This document shows positions 13,269 through 24,379 of a stretch of DNA of 64,000 bases, piece by piece; within the stretch, counting starts at the first letter, position 1; every line of letters starts with the position of its first letter. Where the stretch lies: NCBI GenBank assembly GCA_008729055.1, contig SDUX01000008.1:248001-312000 (forward strand), given 5' to 3'. The notes under the pieces were generated by a model. That model was not told where the DNA came from and did no database searches. It was given only the letters and a program-made list of their open reading frames with translations. This stretch comes from Pyropia haitanensis (lineage: Eukaryota; Rhodophyta; Bangiophyceae; Bangiales; Bangiaceae). A program made the translations under genes and the position numbers.

Positions 13269-13352
13269 TCTCTCATAGTATAGTGGTAAGTATGTCCGCC
13301 TGTCACGCGGAAGACCCGGGTTCAATTGCATTGGAGTGTCCCGGTGAGAGAG
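13269..13352 (+). tRNA. trnD-GTC: tRNA-Asp(GTC) with a 12-nt insertion in the T-loop
   Basis: The acceptor stem TCTCTCA (13269-13275) pairs perfectly with TGAGAGA (13345-13351), followed by discriminator G. The D-arm and the anticodon arm TCCGC-CTGTCAC-GCGGA match eukaryotic tRNA-Asp closely, with anticodon GTC. The T-stem CCGGG pairs with CCCGG (13340-13344), but the T-loop is 19 nt rather than 7. Removing GCATTGGAGTGT (13328-13339) leaves the canonical TTCAATT loop. A five-T Pol III terminator follows at 13360-13364. The insertion is best read as an ectopic tRNA intron; a pseudogene is unlikely given the intact stems. Confidence 0.9.
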
Positions 13353-13636
13353 GTCATCGTTTTTGGCTCGCCACACTGATTCTCTCGACCTCCACCTGCC
13401 ACAGATGTGGACAGAGCTACGTGGCATGATGGATTCTATTTCTGGCGCACCCCCGCCACCAGGTTCCGTGCGGCTGCGCGAGGCCCACTTGAGGAGGGGT
13501 TTACGTACAGCAGTACGCAGGCAGGCAAGAGCAGCGTCCGCGGCCGCTTGCCCACGGTGGCACCGGCCGAAGGCGGCCGTCTCCCTCGCGCACCGCGTCC
13601 GCGACTGCTGCCTGCGGTTTATCACTGCCCTTCACG
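13353..13636. promoter_or_regulatory. Pol III terminator and Nudix gene upstream region
   Basis: The stretch begins with the T5 terminator of the tRNA-Asp gene and runs to the ATG of the Nudix gene at 13637. It should contain the Nudix promoter and 5' UTR, but no specific element is recognisable. Confidence 0.4.
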
Positions 13637-15063
13637 ATGGGCCGCAAGGTGGTACGCCCCGCTGTGCTACTGACGGAGCCGCTGCTGGGCACTGCTGCCC
13701 TGCAGTGTGTGGCTGCTTTTTTTTTGTGGTGCTTTGTTGGCCGGCTTGGCGCCCCGGCACGTCCGTCCCTGGCCCGACCCCTAACCCCCCTTGACTATGT
13801 CCCCTCTTCTGCGTGACTGCGTTGGATTGCTACTCCGTTGTCCCGCTTGCGCTGTGTTTCTTCCCTTCCCCCTCCTTCCCGTCGTCCCCGTCGCGTGATC
13901 CCCTCTTCCGCGACTTCCCGGTCCCCCTCCGCCGTCTTCCTCCCCCCGTGTTCCTTTCTCCAGGCGGGCTGCGTGCCCGTCCTCATTGACGCCGCCACCT
14001 CCACCCCCTCTGTCCTGCTCGTCCGTTCCCGCTGGTCCGCCGCCATCTGGCTCTTTCCCAAGGGCGGCGTCGACGGCGGCGAGTCGGCCAAGGCCGCGGC
14101 GGTGCGGGAGACGCTGGAGGAGGCGGGGGTGGCGGGGGAGGTGTGGGGCCGTAAGCTCGGCGTGTGGGACTTTGTGTCGACACGGCAAAAGCAAAAGATG
14201 TGGCTGCTCCGCGTCACGGACGTGCACGACAGCCACTCGAAGAAGTGGAAGGAGGTGCGTGCCGGGGGGGAAGGGGGGGGGGGGGGGGTTGAGGAGGGGA
14301 GGGAGATGGGGCGGGGGTGCAGTGGAGTTGCTGTGGCGGGGGGGGGGGGGGGCTCGGTGAGTGTCTTGCTTGCCTGCGTGCTTTGGCACTCCTCATTGTG
14401 CTCTGGTTGCGCCCGTGTCTTGGACGCGTGGGTGGTCTGGTCTGAGCTCCGCGTGCTGACGGCAGCCGTGGGCGTGCTCCCGTTCTGTGTGTTGTTGTCC
14501 CGCCCTGCTTTGCTCTGTTTCTGTCGCAGCGCAACAAGCGGGAGCGCCGTTGGCTGTCGTTCCCAGACGCGCGGGCGCTCATGATGGATGTGGACCCAAG
14601 GTAGGCTGGGTCCCCCCCACGTTGCTGCCCGCCTCTCCCGCCATGCATCGCCACTGGTGCTCGTGGGGGCACGTGCGGGTGCTCCGTTGGCATACCGTCC
14701 GTTCGTATGGGACAGGCGCTGGGCGCGGTAACTGACTCGCTGCACCACCCACCCGTCGCATGGGTCGTCGTGGACACGCCATTGTCGGAACCCCCTCCCC
14801 GGTCACCCCCCTTCCCCCCCCCCCACCCCCACCCCTCCCCCCCCCGCACCCCCCACCCTCCTCCCTCCATCCCCTCGGACTGTAGCGAGAGGAGAATGGA
14901 GCTGGTGGAGATCCTCGACACGGCGGAGAAGCGGGTGGCCAAGCTGCTGGCCAAGGCGGCGGCCAAGGCGGCGGCCGCGGCCGCCGACGCGACCGCGTCC
15001 GCGTCGGCGGCACCCGCGTCATTGGAGACAGAGGAGAGTGAAGACAGCAGGGACAGCGACTAG
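13637..15063 (+). CDS. Nudix hydrolase of the diphosphoinositol polyphosphate phosphohydrolase type, four exons
   Basis: Exons are 13637-13651, 13964-14254, 14530-14600 and 14886-15063. Donors are GTACGC, GTGCGT and GTAGGC, and acceptors end CCAG, GCAG and GTAG. The joined protein is about 184 residues: MGRKV, then AGCVPVLIDAAT, then a complete Nudix box beginning GGVDGGESAKAAAVRETLEE and ending AGV. The box has the metal-binding REXXEE core. Exon 3 supplies RNKRERRWLSFPDARALM, like the conserved ERKWF region of DIPP enzymes. These cleave pyrophosphate from inositol pyrophosphates and diadenosine polyphosphates. The tail is Ala/Lys-rich and ends in an acidic Glu/Ser/Asp stretch. The tiny first exon is inferred from family length and frame. 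Confidence 0.88.
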
Positions 15064-16352
15064 GGGGGGAGGAGCAGTGGGGGTACTAGATGCGACGGGG
15101 GGGGGACCGTCGGCGGCGGGCGGCGGGCGGAGTCCGCGGGCCGACGGCGCCCGCCACCGCGACTCCCCCAGCGCAGGGCCACGCGGCGTCAGCTCTGTTT
15201 GGTGAGCCACAAAAAAAAAAAAAGCAGAAAAAAAAGGGGAGGCCACGAACCAGGGATGCAAGTTTACGGTGTGATCATTCGCAGAAGGATTCATTTCAGT
15301 ACAATTATAGAAATGCAGACAGTAAAACTTCAGAAAGAATTTGTGGGAGAGTTATGAGATTCACGTTCCAAATATACCAAAAGTATTCCGACCGTTTCGC
15401 CTGGCGATGTACCTCGTCACCGGCAATGGCAGCGGCTGACGGCGGCACTGCGGGCAATGCAGGGCAGCAGTTTTGCGGGGAGGGAGCGGAGCAGCAGGCA
15501 ATGCCAGGCAGCCGTTTCGCTACGCTGGGGGGGGCGGCGCTGCGGGCATTTATAGACAGCCGTTTTTAGAGGGTGGTGCCGCTGGCTGTGTCGCCAGAGC
15601 CGGTTTGTGGCGGGAGCACTGGAAAAACCTGCCTGCTCAGCTCCCGCCAGGCGGCGCTCGGGCCTGCCCCTCACGCCACACTGCCTGCGCTCTCGCCTCA
15701 CGTGCAGTATCGTGGATGGGTCGTGGCTGCGCCTGCCGCGTGCCCCAGCCCCCCTCCCAGGTGCACAGAACTCATGCGCGGCCATCACCCACTGCCGACC
15801 CTGCCCCCTCCGATGTAGTTTTAGTTTTTAGTTACCGCTTAAAGAGAGGAAATGGAAATCAACTATCGACACGTGGTGCCCACGGTGCTTAATTTCAGGC
15901 TGCCCACATATGGTTTGATTGAATACAGTGAAATTGTTAGCTGTATTAATCTGACTATACTTATCTTTTTTCAACCCTGCCACGAACAGTGGACTGGCGC
16001 GACGGTGCGCGGCGGGAAATTTCGGCCGGATCGTGGACGGCCGCGGCTCGTGCGCGGTCCCGTTTGAATCGCCGCGGCGCGCGGCGGCAGCGCCCGCGCC
16101 CGCCGCGGCGGCGCCGCCCTCCTCCCGCCGCGCGGCGTCCGCGCCAACGGGGCGGCGGCCGGTGGGCGGCCGGCGGCACCCCCCCCCTTCCCCCCCCCCT
16201 CCCCTGTGTCTTTCCCTTCCCCCCCCTCCTCCTTCTTCCCATCGGCACCCGTCCTCCGCGCCGCCCCCCCCCCTTCCTCTCATCATTCCTCCTCGTAGCC
16301 GCGGCGGTCCCCCCCACCCCCCCCCCCCCCCCCCGGGAGGCTGTCCTTCGCT
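15064..16352. other. Intergenic region between the Nudix gene and NUP155
   Basis: 15200-15420 and 15810-16000 are AT-richer. 15420-15590 holds about three degenerate units of roughly 48 bp sharing GGCAGCCGTTT-like ends. 16160-16340 is a C-rich tract leading to the NUP155 start. No gene is supported. Confidence 0.5.
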
Positions 16353-16477
16353 ATGGCGTCATCCATGGGCTCCCCCACCCCCGCCACCGGCCTCCTCGAC
16401 GCCCTCATTCCCTTTTCCAACGCCGACACCGCCGCCGCCACCGCTGGCAGCGACGGGCCAGCCGCGGCGGCGGCGTC

Positions 16478-16525
<48 letters not shown>

Positions 16526-18292
16526 GTGGGCGCCGTCCCCCCCCCCCCCCGCCGCCGCCGCCGCCGCCGCCTTCCCCGCCGCCCCCAGCCTCGCATCGTA
16601 CGCGCCGTTTGGGGGGCCCCTCACCGGCGGCGGCGGTGGTGGCGGCGGCGGCGGCGGTAGCGGCGGTGGGGGTGGCGGCGGTGGCGGCGGCGGCGCGCCC
16701 GACCTCGCCCTCCGCGCCGTCCGGCCGCTGCCGCCCGTCCTTGTTGCCGCCCGTGAGGCGGCGGCGTGGTCCTTTGCAGGGCTGCTGCCGTCGCTCGGCT
16801 CGGCGTGGCTGTCCATCGACCACACCCTCTACGTGTGGCCGCTGCCGCCGCCGCCGCCGGCCGCCGCCGCCGACGGTGCCGCCCCGTGGGCGGCGGCCGC
16901 CCCCCCCGGCGGCGTCGGCGGCGGCGTCGGCGGCGCGCCCGCGGTGCCACCCGTGGGGGTGGACGTGGCCACCTACACCACCGACACGCGGCAGGTGGTG
17001 GTGGCGGTCACGGCGCTCCCCCCCCCCCCGCCACGTTTGTCGCCGCCGTCGTTGGCCTCCTCGCCGTCGCCACCCCCGCTACCGTCACGCTCCTGGCGGT
17101 GGTGTCGGCGGCGGCGGCGGCGGGCTCGAGCGGCCGCCGCCTATCGCTGCGGCCGACGGGCTGGGCCGCCACGCCGGCGGCGGCGGTGGTCGCCGCCGCG
17201 CCCGCGCCGGGGGGGGGCGCCGTCCTCCTCGCGGGCGCCGACGGCCGCCTCCACCTGCTGCGGCTGCCGCTGGCGGCGGCCGCCGCTGCCGACGCCACCG
17301 CCCCCGCCGCCGCCCGCCGGTCGCTGCCGTCGCGGCTGCTCGCACCCCTGGCGGGCGCCCTCGCCGCGGCCGCCCCGACGGCGGCGCCGACGCTCGTCAC
17401 CATCCACGCGTCGACGCTGGCACGGGCGCTCGCGCCGCTGTCGTCGCCGCCACCCCTCGTCGATGTGGTTGTCGACGCGCCACGGCGGGTGGCGTACACC
17501 CTCGACGCGGCCGGCGGGCTGGCGCTCTACCGCCTCACCAGCAGTGGCGGTGGGGGGGGTGGCGGCGGCGGCGGCGGGCGTGTGGACGGCGCCGTGCTGG
17601 TCGCAACGACCGACGTGGGCGCCGACGCGGCGCGCGCGGCGGGCGGCCGCGGCGGGCGGACCAAGCGGGCGGTGCTGGCGGTGGCGGCCGCGCCCGCCGG
17701 CACGCCCGGCGCGCACGTCCTCGCCGTCACGTCGGCGGGGGAGCGGCTCCTCTACTCGACCGCCGCCGCCGCCGCCGCCGCGGCGGCGCCGGCGGCGGGC
17801 GGCACGCCGGGCGGGCTGCTGTCGCCGTGGCGGCCGGCGGCGGTGGCCGGCCGGCCGGCGGCGGCGGCGGGCGCCCCTGGCGGCGGCGGCGCCCCCGCCG
17901 ACGCCGCGGGCGTGGCGCTGCGGCTGGTCGGCTTCCGGCCGCCGCCGCCGTCGCCCGCCCGCACGTACCGGTCGGCGGCGGTGGCGCCGTCGGGGGCGGT
18001 GCTGCTGACGGCGGCGGCGGCGGCGGCGGGGGCGGCCGCGGGGGGGGCGGACCTGCTCCTCGCGCTGACGCCCGTGGGGGGGGGGTTGACGTTGCCGCGG
18101 TCGACGTGGGGGGGGCCCGCGCCGCGCTCGCCGCCGCCGCCGCCGCGGCGGCGCGGGGGGGGGTTGGCGTCGGCCGGGGGCCGCCGCCATCGCTCGCGAC
18201 GGCCGCTGGGGGGGGGGGCACGCCGTCGACCGCGGCGGCCGACGCGGCGGCCGGCACGGTCATTGCCGTTGCGGCGGCGGCGCCGGCCGCCG

Positions 18293-18333
<41 letters not shown>

Positions 18334-20044
18334 GGCGCCACCGCCGCCGCCGACGCGGCGACGGTGGACGACGCGGACGCGACGGGCGCGGCCGCGTGGA
18401 TCGCCCTCACCGCCGCCGGCGCCGCCGTCTACGCCGTCCCGTCGTGGGCAGAGGCGGGCGCCCGCGCGCTCGCCGCGCCGTCTGCCGCCGCCGTCGACGC
18501 GGCGGTGGCGGCCATGGCCGCCCGCGTCGGCGCCGCGGGCGCGGCGGCGCGGCTGCTCGCCGCCGCGGCGGCGGCGCCGGCGGCGGCCGCCGCGGCGGCG
18601 GCCGCCGCGCTCGGGCGGTACCGCGCGTCGGTGGGGGCGTCGGCCGCCGCGGCGGCGGCGGCGGCGGCGGCGGCGGCCGCGTCGGCGGCGGCGGCGGCGG
18701 CTGGGGGGGGCGGGGGGGGGGGGGGGGGGGGGGGCTGCCACCCCCGGGGGGGGTGCCGCGTATGGCAGGGGGGGGGGGGGGGGGGGGGTACACCCCAGGC
18801 TGGGGGGGCGCCGCCGCCGGCGGCTGGGCGGGCCTGCCGCCGTTTGCCGCGGGCCGCGCCGCCCTGCCGTCCCCCCCTGCCCGTCGCGCGTCGGTGGGCG
18901 GCGCCACGGCCTCCCCCGCCGCGGTGGAGGGTGGTGGGGGTGGTGGTGGTGGTGGTGGTGGTGGTGGTGGTGGTGGTGGCGGCGGGGCGGGCGGCGGGGG
19001 GGTGGCCTTTTCGGCGGCGCACGACGGCCTCGGGTTGCTGCTGGCGCAGACGCTCGGGTCGCTGTGGCGGGCGCCGCTGCTGGCGGTGGCGCCCGCGGCG
19101 GCCGCCGACGCTGCCGCCGACGGCGGCTGGCGTGGCGGCGGCGGCGGCGGGGGCGGCGGTGCGGACGGGGACGCGGCGGTGACGCCCGGCGGCGGGGAGG
19201 TGGCGGTGCCGGTGGTGGTGGCCGTGCCGCTCGGGCGGCTCGAGGCGGCGGCCGCGGCGCTGACACGCCTGGGGCGGCTGCTCGACTCGGGGGTGCTGGC
19301 GCCGGCGTGGCTGCCCGCCGACGGCGGGGGGGGGGGGGGGCGGGGGGGGGGGATCCCCCGAGGGGGGGGGGACCCCGCCCCGGGGGGGGGCGCCGGCTGG
19401 GCTGCCGCCGCCGCCGCGCGCCGCGTTGGCGGCGGCCTCCGCGGCGGCGGCGCCACGCCCGGCGTGGGAGGGGCGGGCGACCCGTGGGCGCGCCGCACCG
19501 TGTCGGCGCCCTACTTTGGCGGCGCGACGGGCTCGCCCGCCACGCCGGGCGGCTGGGCGGTTGGGGGGGGGGGCGGCGGCGGCTGGGCGGGATGGGGGGG
19601 AGCGCCCTGGCGGTCCCCAGCCACACCCGCGGCCGGCGGCAGCGGCGGCGGTGGTGGTGGCGGCGGCGGCGGTGGTGGCGGCGCCCTCGGCGCGCGCGCG
19701 GCGGCGGCGGCGACCGCGGCGGCCACGGCCGCCGCGGCCGCCGCCGCCGCCGAGGCGGCGTCCGTCGCGGCCCTGCGGTGCGTTGCCGCCCGCGCCGCCG
19801 ACGCGCTCGCCGTTGCGTGCATCGCCGCCCGCGCGGGCGGCGTGACGCTCCGCCTGCCCGCCGCCGCGGCGGCGGCCGCCGCCGACGCGCAGGTCGCGGC
19901 GCTGGCCGCGGCGGACGTGTCGCTGCGGGGGGTGGCGGGCGCGGCGGCGCCCGCGGCGGCGGCGGCGCCGCTCGTGGACGCGCTGTTTGAGGCGCTCGCG
20001 GGGGAGGAGGCGGCGGCGGACGCGGCGGCAGCGGCCGACGGCGG

Positions 20045-20091
<47 letters not shown>

Positions 20092-20516
20092 CGCCGCGGC
20101 GCTCGCCGCGACGCTCGCCGCGCGGGCGCCGAGCCTCTTCCCGCCGTCGGCGGCACGCGCCGCCGCGGCCGCCGCGGCGCTCCGCCGCGCCCTCCGCACC
20201 GCCGAGGCGCACTACCACGCCACGACCGCCGCCGCCGCCGCCGACGCCGCCGCCGCCGCCGCCGGTGGGGAGGCCGCCCGCGCCGCCGACGGCGCGGCGG
20301 GCTGGTCCGCCGCCGCCGTCGCGGCGGGTGACACGGCGGCGCGGCTGCTCGCGCCGGTCGTTGGCGAGCTGCCGCCCGCGCGCCTCCGGTCGGTCGTGGC
20401 GGGCCTGACCGCGGCGGGGTCGCTCGCGGCGGCGGTGGAGCTGGCGCTCGCCGCCGCCGCCGCCGCGGCCGCCGCGGCGGCGCGGGCGGCCGCCGCGGGG
20501 GGGGCGGGGGGGGGGA

Positions 20517-20547
<31 letters not shown>

Positions 20548-20844
20548 GCCACCGCCGCCACCGCCACTGCCGCCGCCGCCGCCGCCGCCGCTGCTGCCGC
20601 CGCCGCCGACGCGGCCGACGACGCGCACGAGGCCGCGACGGCCGCCGCGCTCGACGCGGTCGCCGCGGCGCTGTCCGTCCCCGCCACCCCCGCATCCGAC
20701 CCCGCGGGGGACCCGCGCGACGGCGGCGCGGCGCTGGCCGCGGCGCAGCGCGCGGCGGCGCTGGACGTGGCGTGGGGCGCGGCCGACCCCCACTTCCCGC
20801 CCCGGCTGGTCGGCTGGCTCGCCGCCGCGGGCGGCGCGGCGCCA

Positions 20845-20875
<31 letters not shown>

Positions 20876-21221
20876 CTCCCCCCCCCGCGGTGGCGGCGGC
20901 GGCGGTGGCGGAGCTCCTCCGCCGCCCCCGCCCGGCCGTCGAGGCGGCGCTCGTCGCCGCCGCCGCGCCCGCGGCGGCCGACCTGGCCGACGCGCCCGCC
21001 GTTGCCGCCGCGCGGCTGCTGTGGCGGTACTATGCGCGGCACGGCCGGGGGGGGGACGCGGCTGCGGTGCTGCTCGCGCTCGCCGACGCGCCAGACGTGG
21101 CGGCGGGCGAGCGGGGGGGGGGGAGGGGGGGGGGGGGGGGCCACCAGACGCGTCCAGCCGCCCACGTGCAGACGGCCGTGGCGGCGGTGGGGGGAGGGGG
21201 GGCGACGGCGGCGGCGGCGGC

Positions 21222-21259
<38 letters not shown>

Positions 21260-22604
21260 CGCCTCGACCCCGCGGCGGGCGCCGTCGGGGGTGGCGGCGT
21301 GGGCGGCGGGCGGCTCGGCGGCGCTCGCCGCCGCGGCGGCGCGGCTCTTTCCCACCCCGCGGCGACCGGCCGCCCCCCCCCCCACCGCCGCGGCCGTCTC
21401 GCCCGCCGCGGCCGCCGCGGCGGCCGCGTCGTTTGGGGGCGGCGGCTCGCCACTCGACGCGGCCGCCGCCGCCGCCGCCGCCACCGACGGTGACGGCGAC
21501 GGCGGTGGTGACGGCGACGGCGACGTGACGGTGTGGGCGCCGTGGAGCCTCGCCGCCCGCTTTGCGCACCTGTCGCTGGGCGTCCACGCGGCGGCCACCG
21601 GCGGCGGCGGCGGCGGCGGCGGCGGCGCGGATGGGCGGGCGGACTTTGCAGCGGCCCCCGCGGGCGCGGCGGCGGCGGCGGTGGCGGCGGAGCTGGGCGC
21701 GCTCCTCGATGTCGCCGCCGTGCAGGTGCGCGTGCGGCGGGCGCTGCTCCGCCGTGCCGCCGCGCTCCGCGCCGCCGACGCGGCGGCGGCCGCGGCGGGT
21801 GCGCCCGACGGGCGGCCGTCGTCCACGGGCGGCGACGGTACGGCAGCGGCGGCGGCGGCGGCGGCGGCGGCCGCCCTCGACGGCCGCGTGCGGGACCTAT
21901 CGGCGCTCTTCCACGGCTTTATCACCCCCTGGGCGCTGCCGCGCGCGGCGCTCGCCGCGCTGCGCGTCGCGGGCGCGCCCGTCGACGGCGCGGTCCTTGA
22001 CGCGCTCTGGGCCGACCTCGCCGCCCGCGTCCTGTCCGCGTCGGGCATGGACGATGGCGAGCCGCTGGCGGGCGTTGGCGCCGCGCCGCCCGCCGTTGCC
22101 GCGGCGCGCCTCACCGCCCTCGCCGCCGAGGCGGGCGCCGCCGCCGCCGCGGCCAGCCCGTCCGCCACGGCCGCTGCCGACGGCACGCCGGTGGCGGCGC
22201 CCGCCGGCTGGTGTGCCGCCGCGGTGGTGCGGGCGGTGGAGGTGGCGGCGGCGGCGACGGCGCCCGCGGCGGCGTACGGCTCGCCCGCGGGCGGCCGGTG
22301 GGTGCCCGCCGCGCTCGCCGCGGCGGGCGTGCCGCCCGACGTGATCGTTGGCGCGTACGGGGAGCTCGCGGCGGCCGCCGCGGCGGGGCGGTCGCCGGCG
22401 GTGCGCACGGGGGTGCTCCTCGCCGCGGCGGCGGCGGTCGTTTGCTCGTTGCCACCCCCCGGGGGGGGGGGGGGGGGGCGCCGCCTCCCGCCCGCCGCCG
22501 CCGCCGCGGTGCGCGCGCTGGCCGCCGCGCTGCACGCGCGCGTCGGCGACGCGCCGGCGGTGGCGGACGCGCTCGCCGCGCTCGCGGACGCGGCAGGCGG
22601 GTGA
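16353..22604 (+). CDS. NUP155: Nucleoporin NUP155/NUP170 family
   Basis: This is a large scaffold nucleoporin of the inner ring of the nuclear pore. The start at 16353 (MASSMGSPTPATGLLDALIP) leads through low complexity to AWLSIDHTLYVWPL (16801-16842) and VDVATYTTDTRQVVVAV. The N-terminal propeller signature VLAVTSAGERLLYST lies near 17718-17762. The C-terminal alpha-solenoid shows ARLLWRYYARHG (around 21010-21045), LFHGFITPWALP (around 21907), LDALWADLAARVL, and GVPPDVIVGAYGEL (around 22330). Each corresponds in order to human NUP155. The stop is at 22602-22604, giving about 2,080 codons against about 1,390 in human, with the excess in poly-Gly/Ala/Pro. No introns are seen, but the frame changes repeatedly at homopolymer runs (for example 17020-17031, about 18710-18735, and the G42 at 20046-20087). 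Confidence 0.9.
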
Positions 22605-23582
22605 CGTGGCGGCGGGGGAGGTGGGGGGGGGGGGGGGAGGGGGGGGTGGGGTGGCGGTAGGGGGGGGGGGACGCGGGGGGAGAGGGTGGCGTAGGCACAC
22701 AGCCGGCTGGGTTCTCTTTTTTTTGGGGGGGGGGGTGCTTGGTGTTGGTGGATGGGGGGGGGGGATGGGGGGGGTCACCGGCGCCCGGCGCGCCGGCGTC
22801 GCTGGGCGGGGGTCTCCCGGCAGGGCTTGCGCCCGTGGTGCGGCCGCCACGGCCGCCGCCCGCCGCCGCTGCCGGCCCGCCGTGCCGCGGCGGCCGCCCC
22901 GTCGCTCCCGCGTGGACACCGTGGCGCCAGTGGGGACCCGAGCGCGGACCTCGGGCGCCACGGGCCCGCGCCGACGTTTGTGCTTGCGGGTGCTTGGGCA
23001 GGGCGGGTGTCTGGGCGCGCTGCGGATGGCGCTGCTGTCGTAGCGCTTTTTTTTTTTTTTGTGTTGTTGGTCAACGCGCCCCTTTCTCTCTGAGGCGTGT
23101 CGGTAGGCAGCCCCACGGGGTGATGGGCGCGCCCCAACAAGGGCGAGCGGCAGCACCTCGACGGCACCCGTTCCGATTGGCAATCCACCCGTCGGACCGT
23201 GTGGTCAAGCCGCTCAACCAAATTGGCGGCATTGTCTGCGCGACCGACCAGGCCAGCGAGGCTCCGCCGGCACCGCGGTCGTGGCGGTGTGTGCCGTCGT
23301 CACCAACGCCGAGCGCGCCGCGTCCACGCCGCCCGCGGCCGTTGGCGTGGCGGGCGGTCTGCGTCGCTGTGGCTCTTCCTCCGCACCCCACCCCCCCCGC
23401 CCTCCCCCACCTCCCCCTCTCTGACTTTCCCCTCCCCACCCCCCCTCATCCGTGGTCGCCCCCCCCTCCTCTCTCCCCCCCACCCCCGGTCGACCTCGCG
23501 CGTCGCCAATCGCCCGTCTCTTCCCCCCTCCCCCACCTCCGCCGCGCCCCCCCGCGCCCCCCCCCCCCCCCCCCCCCCGACG
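22605..23582. other. Intergenic region between NUP155 and SNF8
   Basis: GC-rich sequence with G runs, a T run at about 23047-23060, and a pyrimidine-rich stretch (23380-23580) immediately before the SNF8 start, likely its 5' UTR or promoter. No gene is seen. Confidence 0.5.
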
Positions 23583-24347
23583 ATGAACGGCGTGGGCGTG
23601 GCGGGCCTCCGTGCCGCCGCCGCGCGGCGTGCGGCGCTCTCCGCGACCGGCGCGAGCGCCGCGGCCGACGCGGCGGCCGCGCTGTCCGCCCACGCCGCCA
23701 CCTTTACCGCCGCGCTTGGCGACTTTGCGGCCGCCCACCGGGGCGCGATCGAGGGCAACCCGGCCTTCCGGGAGCGCTTCCACGCCCTCTGTGCGGCCGT
23801 TGGCGTCGACCCGCTGACGTCGACCAAGGGCGTGTGGGGGCGGCTGCTGGGCGTCGGCGCGTTTTACGCCGAGCTGTCCGTCCGGCTGGTCGGCGTGTGC
23901 GCCGCGACGCGGGGGGTGAATGGGGGGCTCCTCCGGATGGATGAGCTCGTTGGCCGCCTCAACCGGCGTGCCGGCAGTGCCGGCGGTGGCGGCGGGGGGG
24001 GTCCCGCCAGGGGGGGTGCCGCCGACGTGGGCGCCCGCGCCACCGTCACCGCCGACGATGTGCGGCGGGCGGTGAAGCGGCTGGCGGCACTCGGCGGCGG
24101 CTACGCCGTCGACCGCGTCGGCGGCGTGGAGGTGGTCCGCTCCGTGCCGGGCGCGCTCAGCCGGGACGCGGCGGCGGTGGCGGGCGTCGCGGCGGCGCGT
24201 GGGGGGGTGGTCACCGCCGCCGCCGTCGCGGCCGCGACGGGCTGGACCGCCGACCGTGTCGGCGGCGCGCTGCGCGCGGCGCTCGACGCGGGGTTTGCGT
24301 GGGTGGATGAGGGGGGGGGGGGCGGTCGTACTGGTTTTTGGGGCTAA
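23583..24347 (+). CDS. SNF8: ESCRT-II subunit SNF8/VPS22 (EAP30)
   Basis: SNF8 is a core ESCRT-II subunit that sorts ubiquitylated membrane proteins into multivesicular endosomes. The open frame encodes 254 residues, close to the usual 250-260. The family pattern is clear: MNGVGVAGLRAAAARR, IEGNPAFRERFHALCAAVGV, then LGVGAFYAELSVRLVGVCAA and NGGLLRMDELVGRLNRR. Winged-helix segments follow, DDVRRAVKRLAALGGGYAVD and AGFAWVDEG. The last residues in this frame (GRTGFWG) do not fit. After the G run at 24310-24321 another frame reads RSYWFLGLTEG, which matches the conserved YWFPALF end of SNF8. The true stop is therefore probably slightly downstream, around 24370. A poly-Gly insert sits between the linker and the first winged helix. 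Confidence 0.92.
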   Translation: MNGVGVAGLRAAAARRAALSATGASAAADAAAALSAHAATFTAALGDFAAAHRGAIEGNPAFRERFHALCAAVGVDPLTSTKGVWGRLLGVGAFYAELSVRLVGVCAATRGVNGGLLRMDELVGRLNRRAGSAGGGGGGGPARGGAADVGARATVTADDVRRAVKRLAALGGGYAVDRVGGVEVVRSVPGALSRDAAAVAGVAAARGGVVTAAAVAAATGWTADRVGGALRAALDAGFAWVDEGGGGGRTGFWG

Positions 24348-24379
24348 CCGAGGGGGGGGGGGGGGGGGGGTGAGGGGGC

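Noticed and set aside
17141..22408. Very long open frames on the minus strand opposite NUP155
   Set aside because: Arg/Ala/Pro-only composition without domains; they are antisense shadows of GC-rich codons, whereas the plus strand shows ordered NUP155 motifs.
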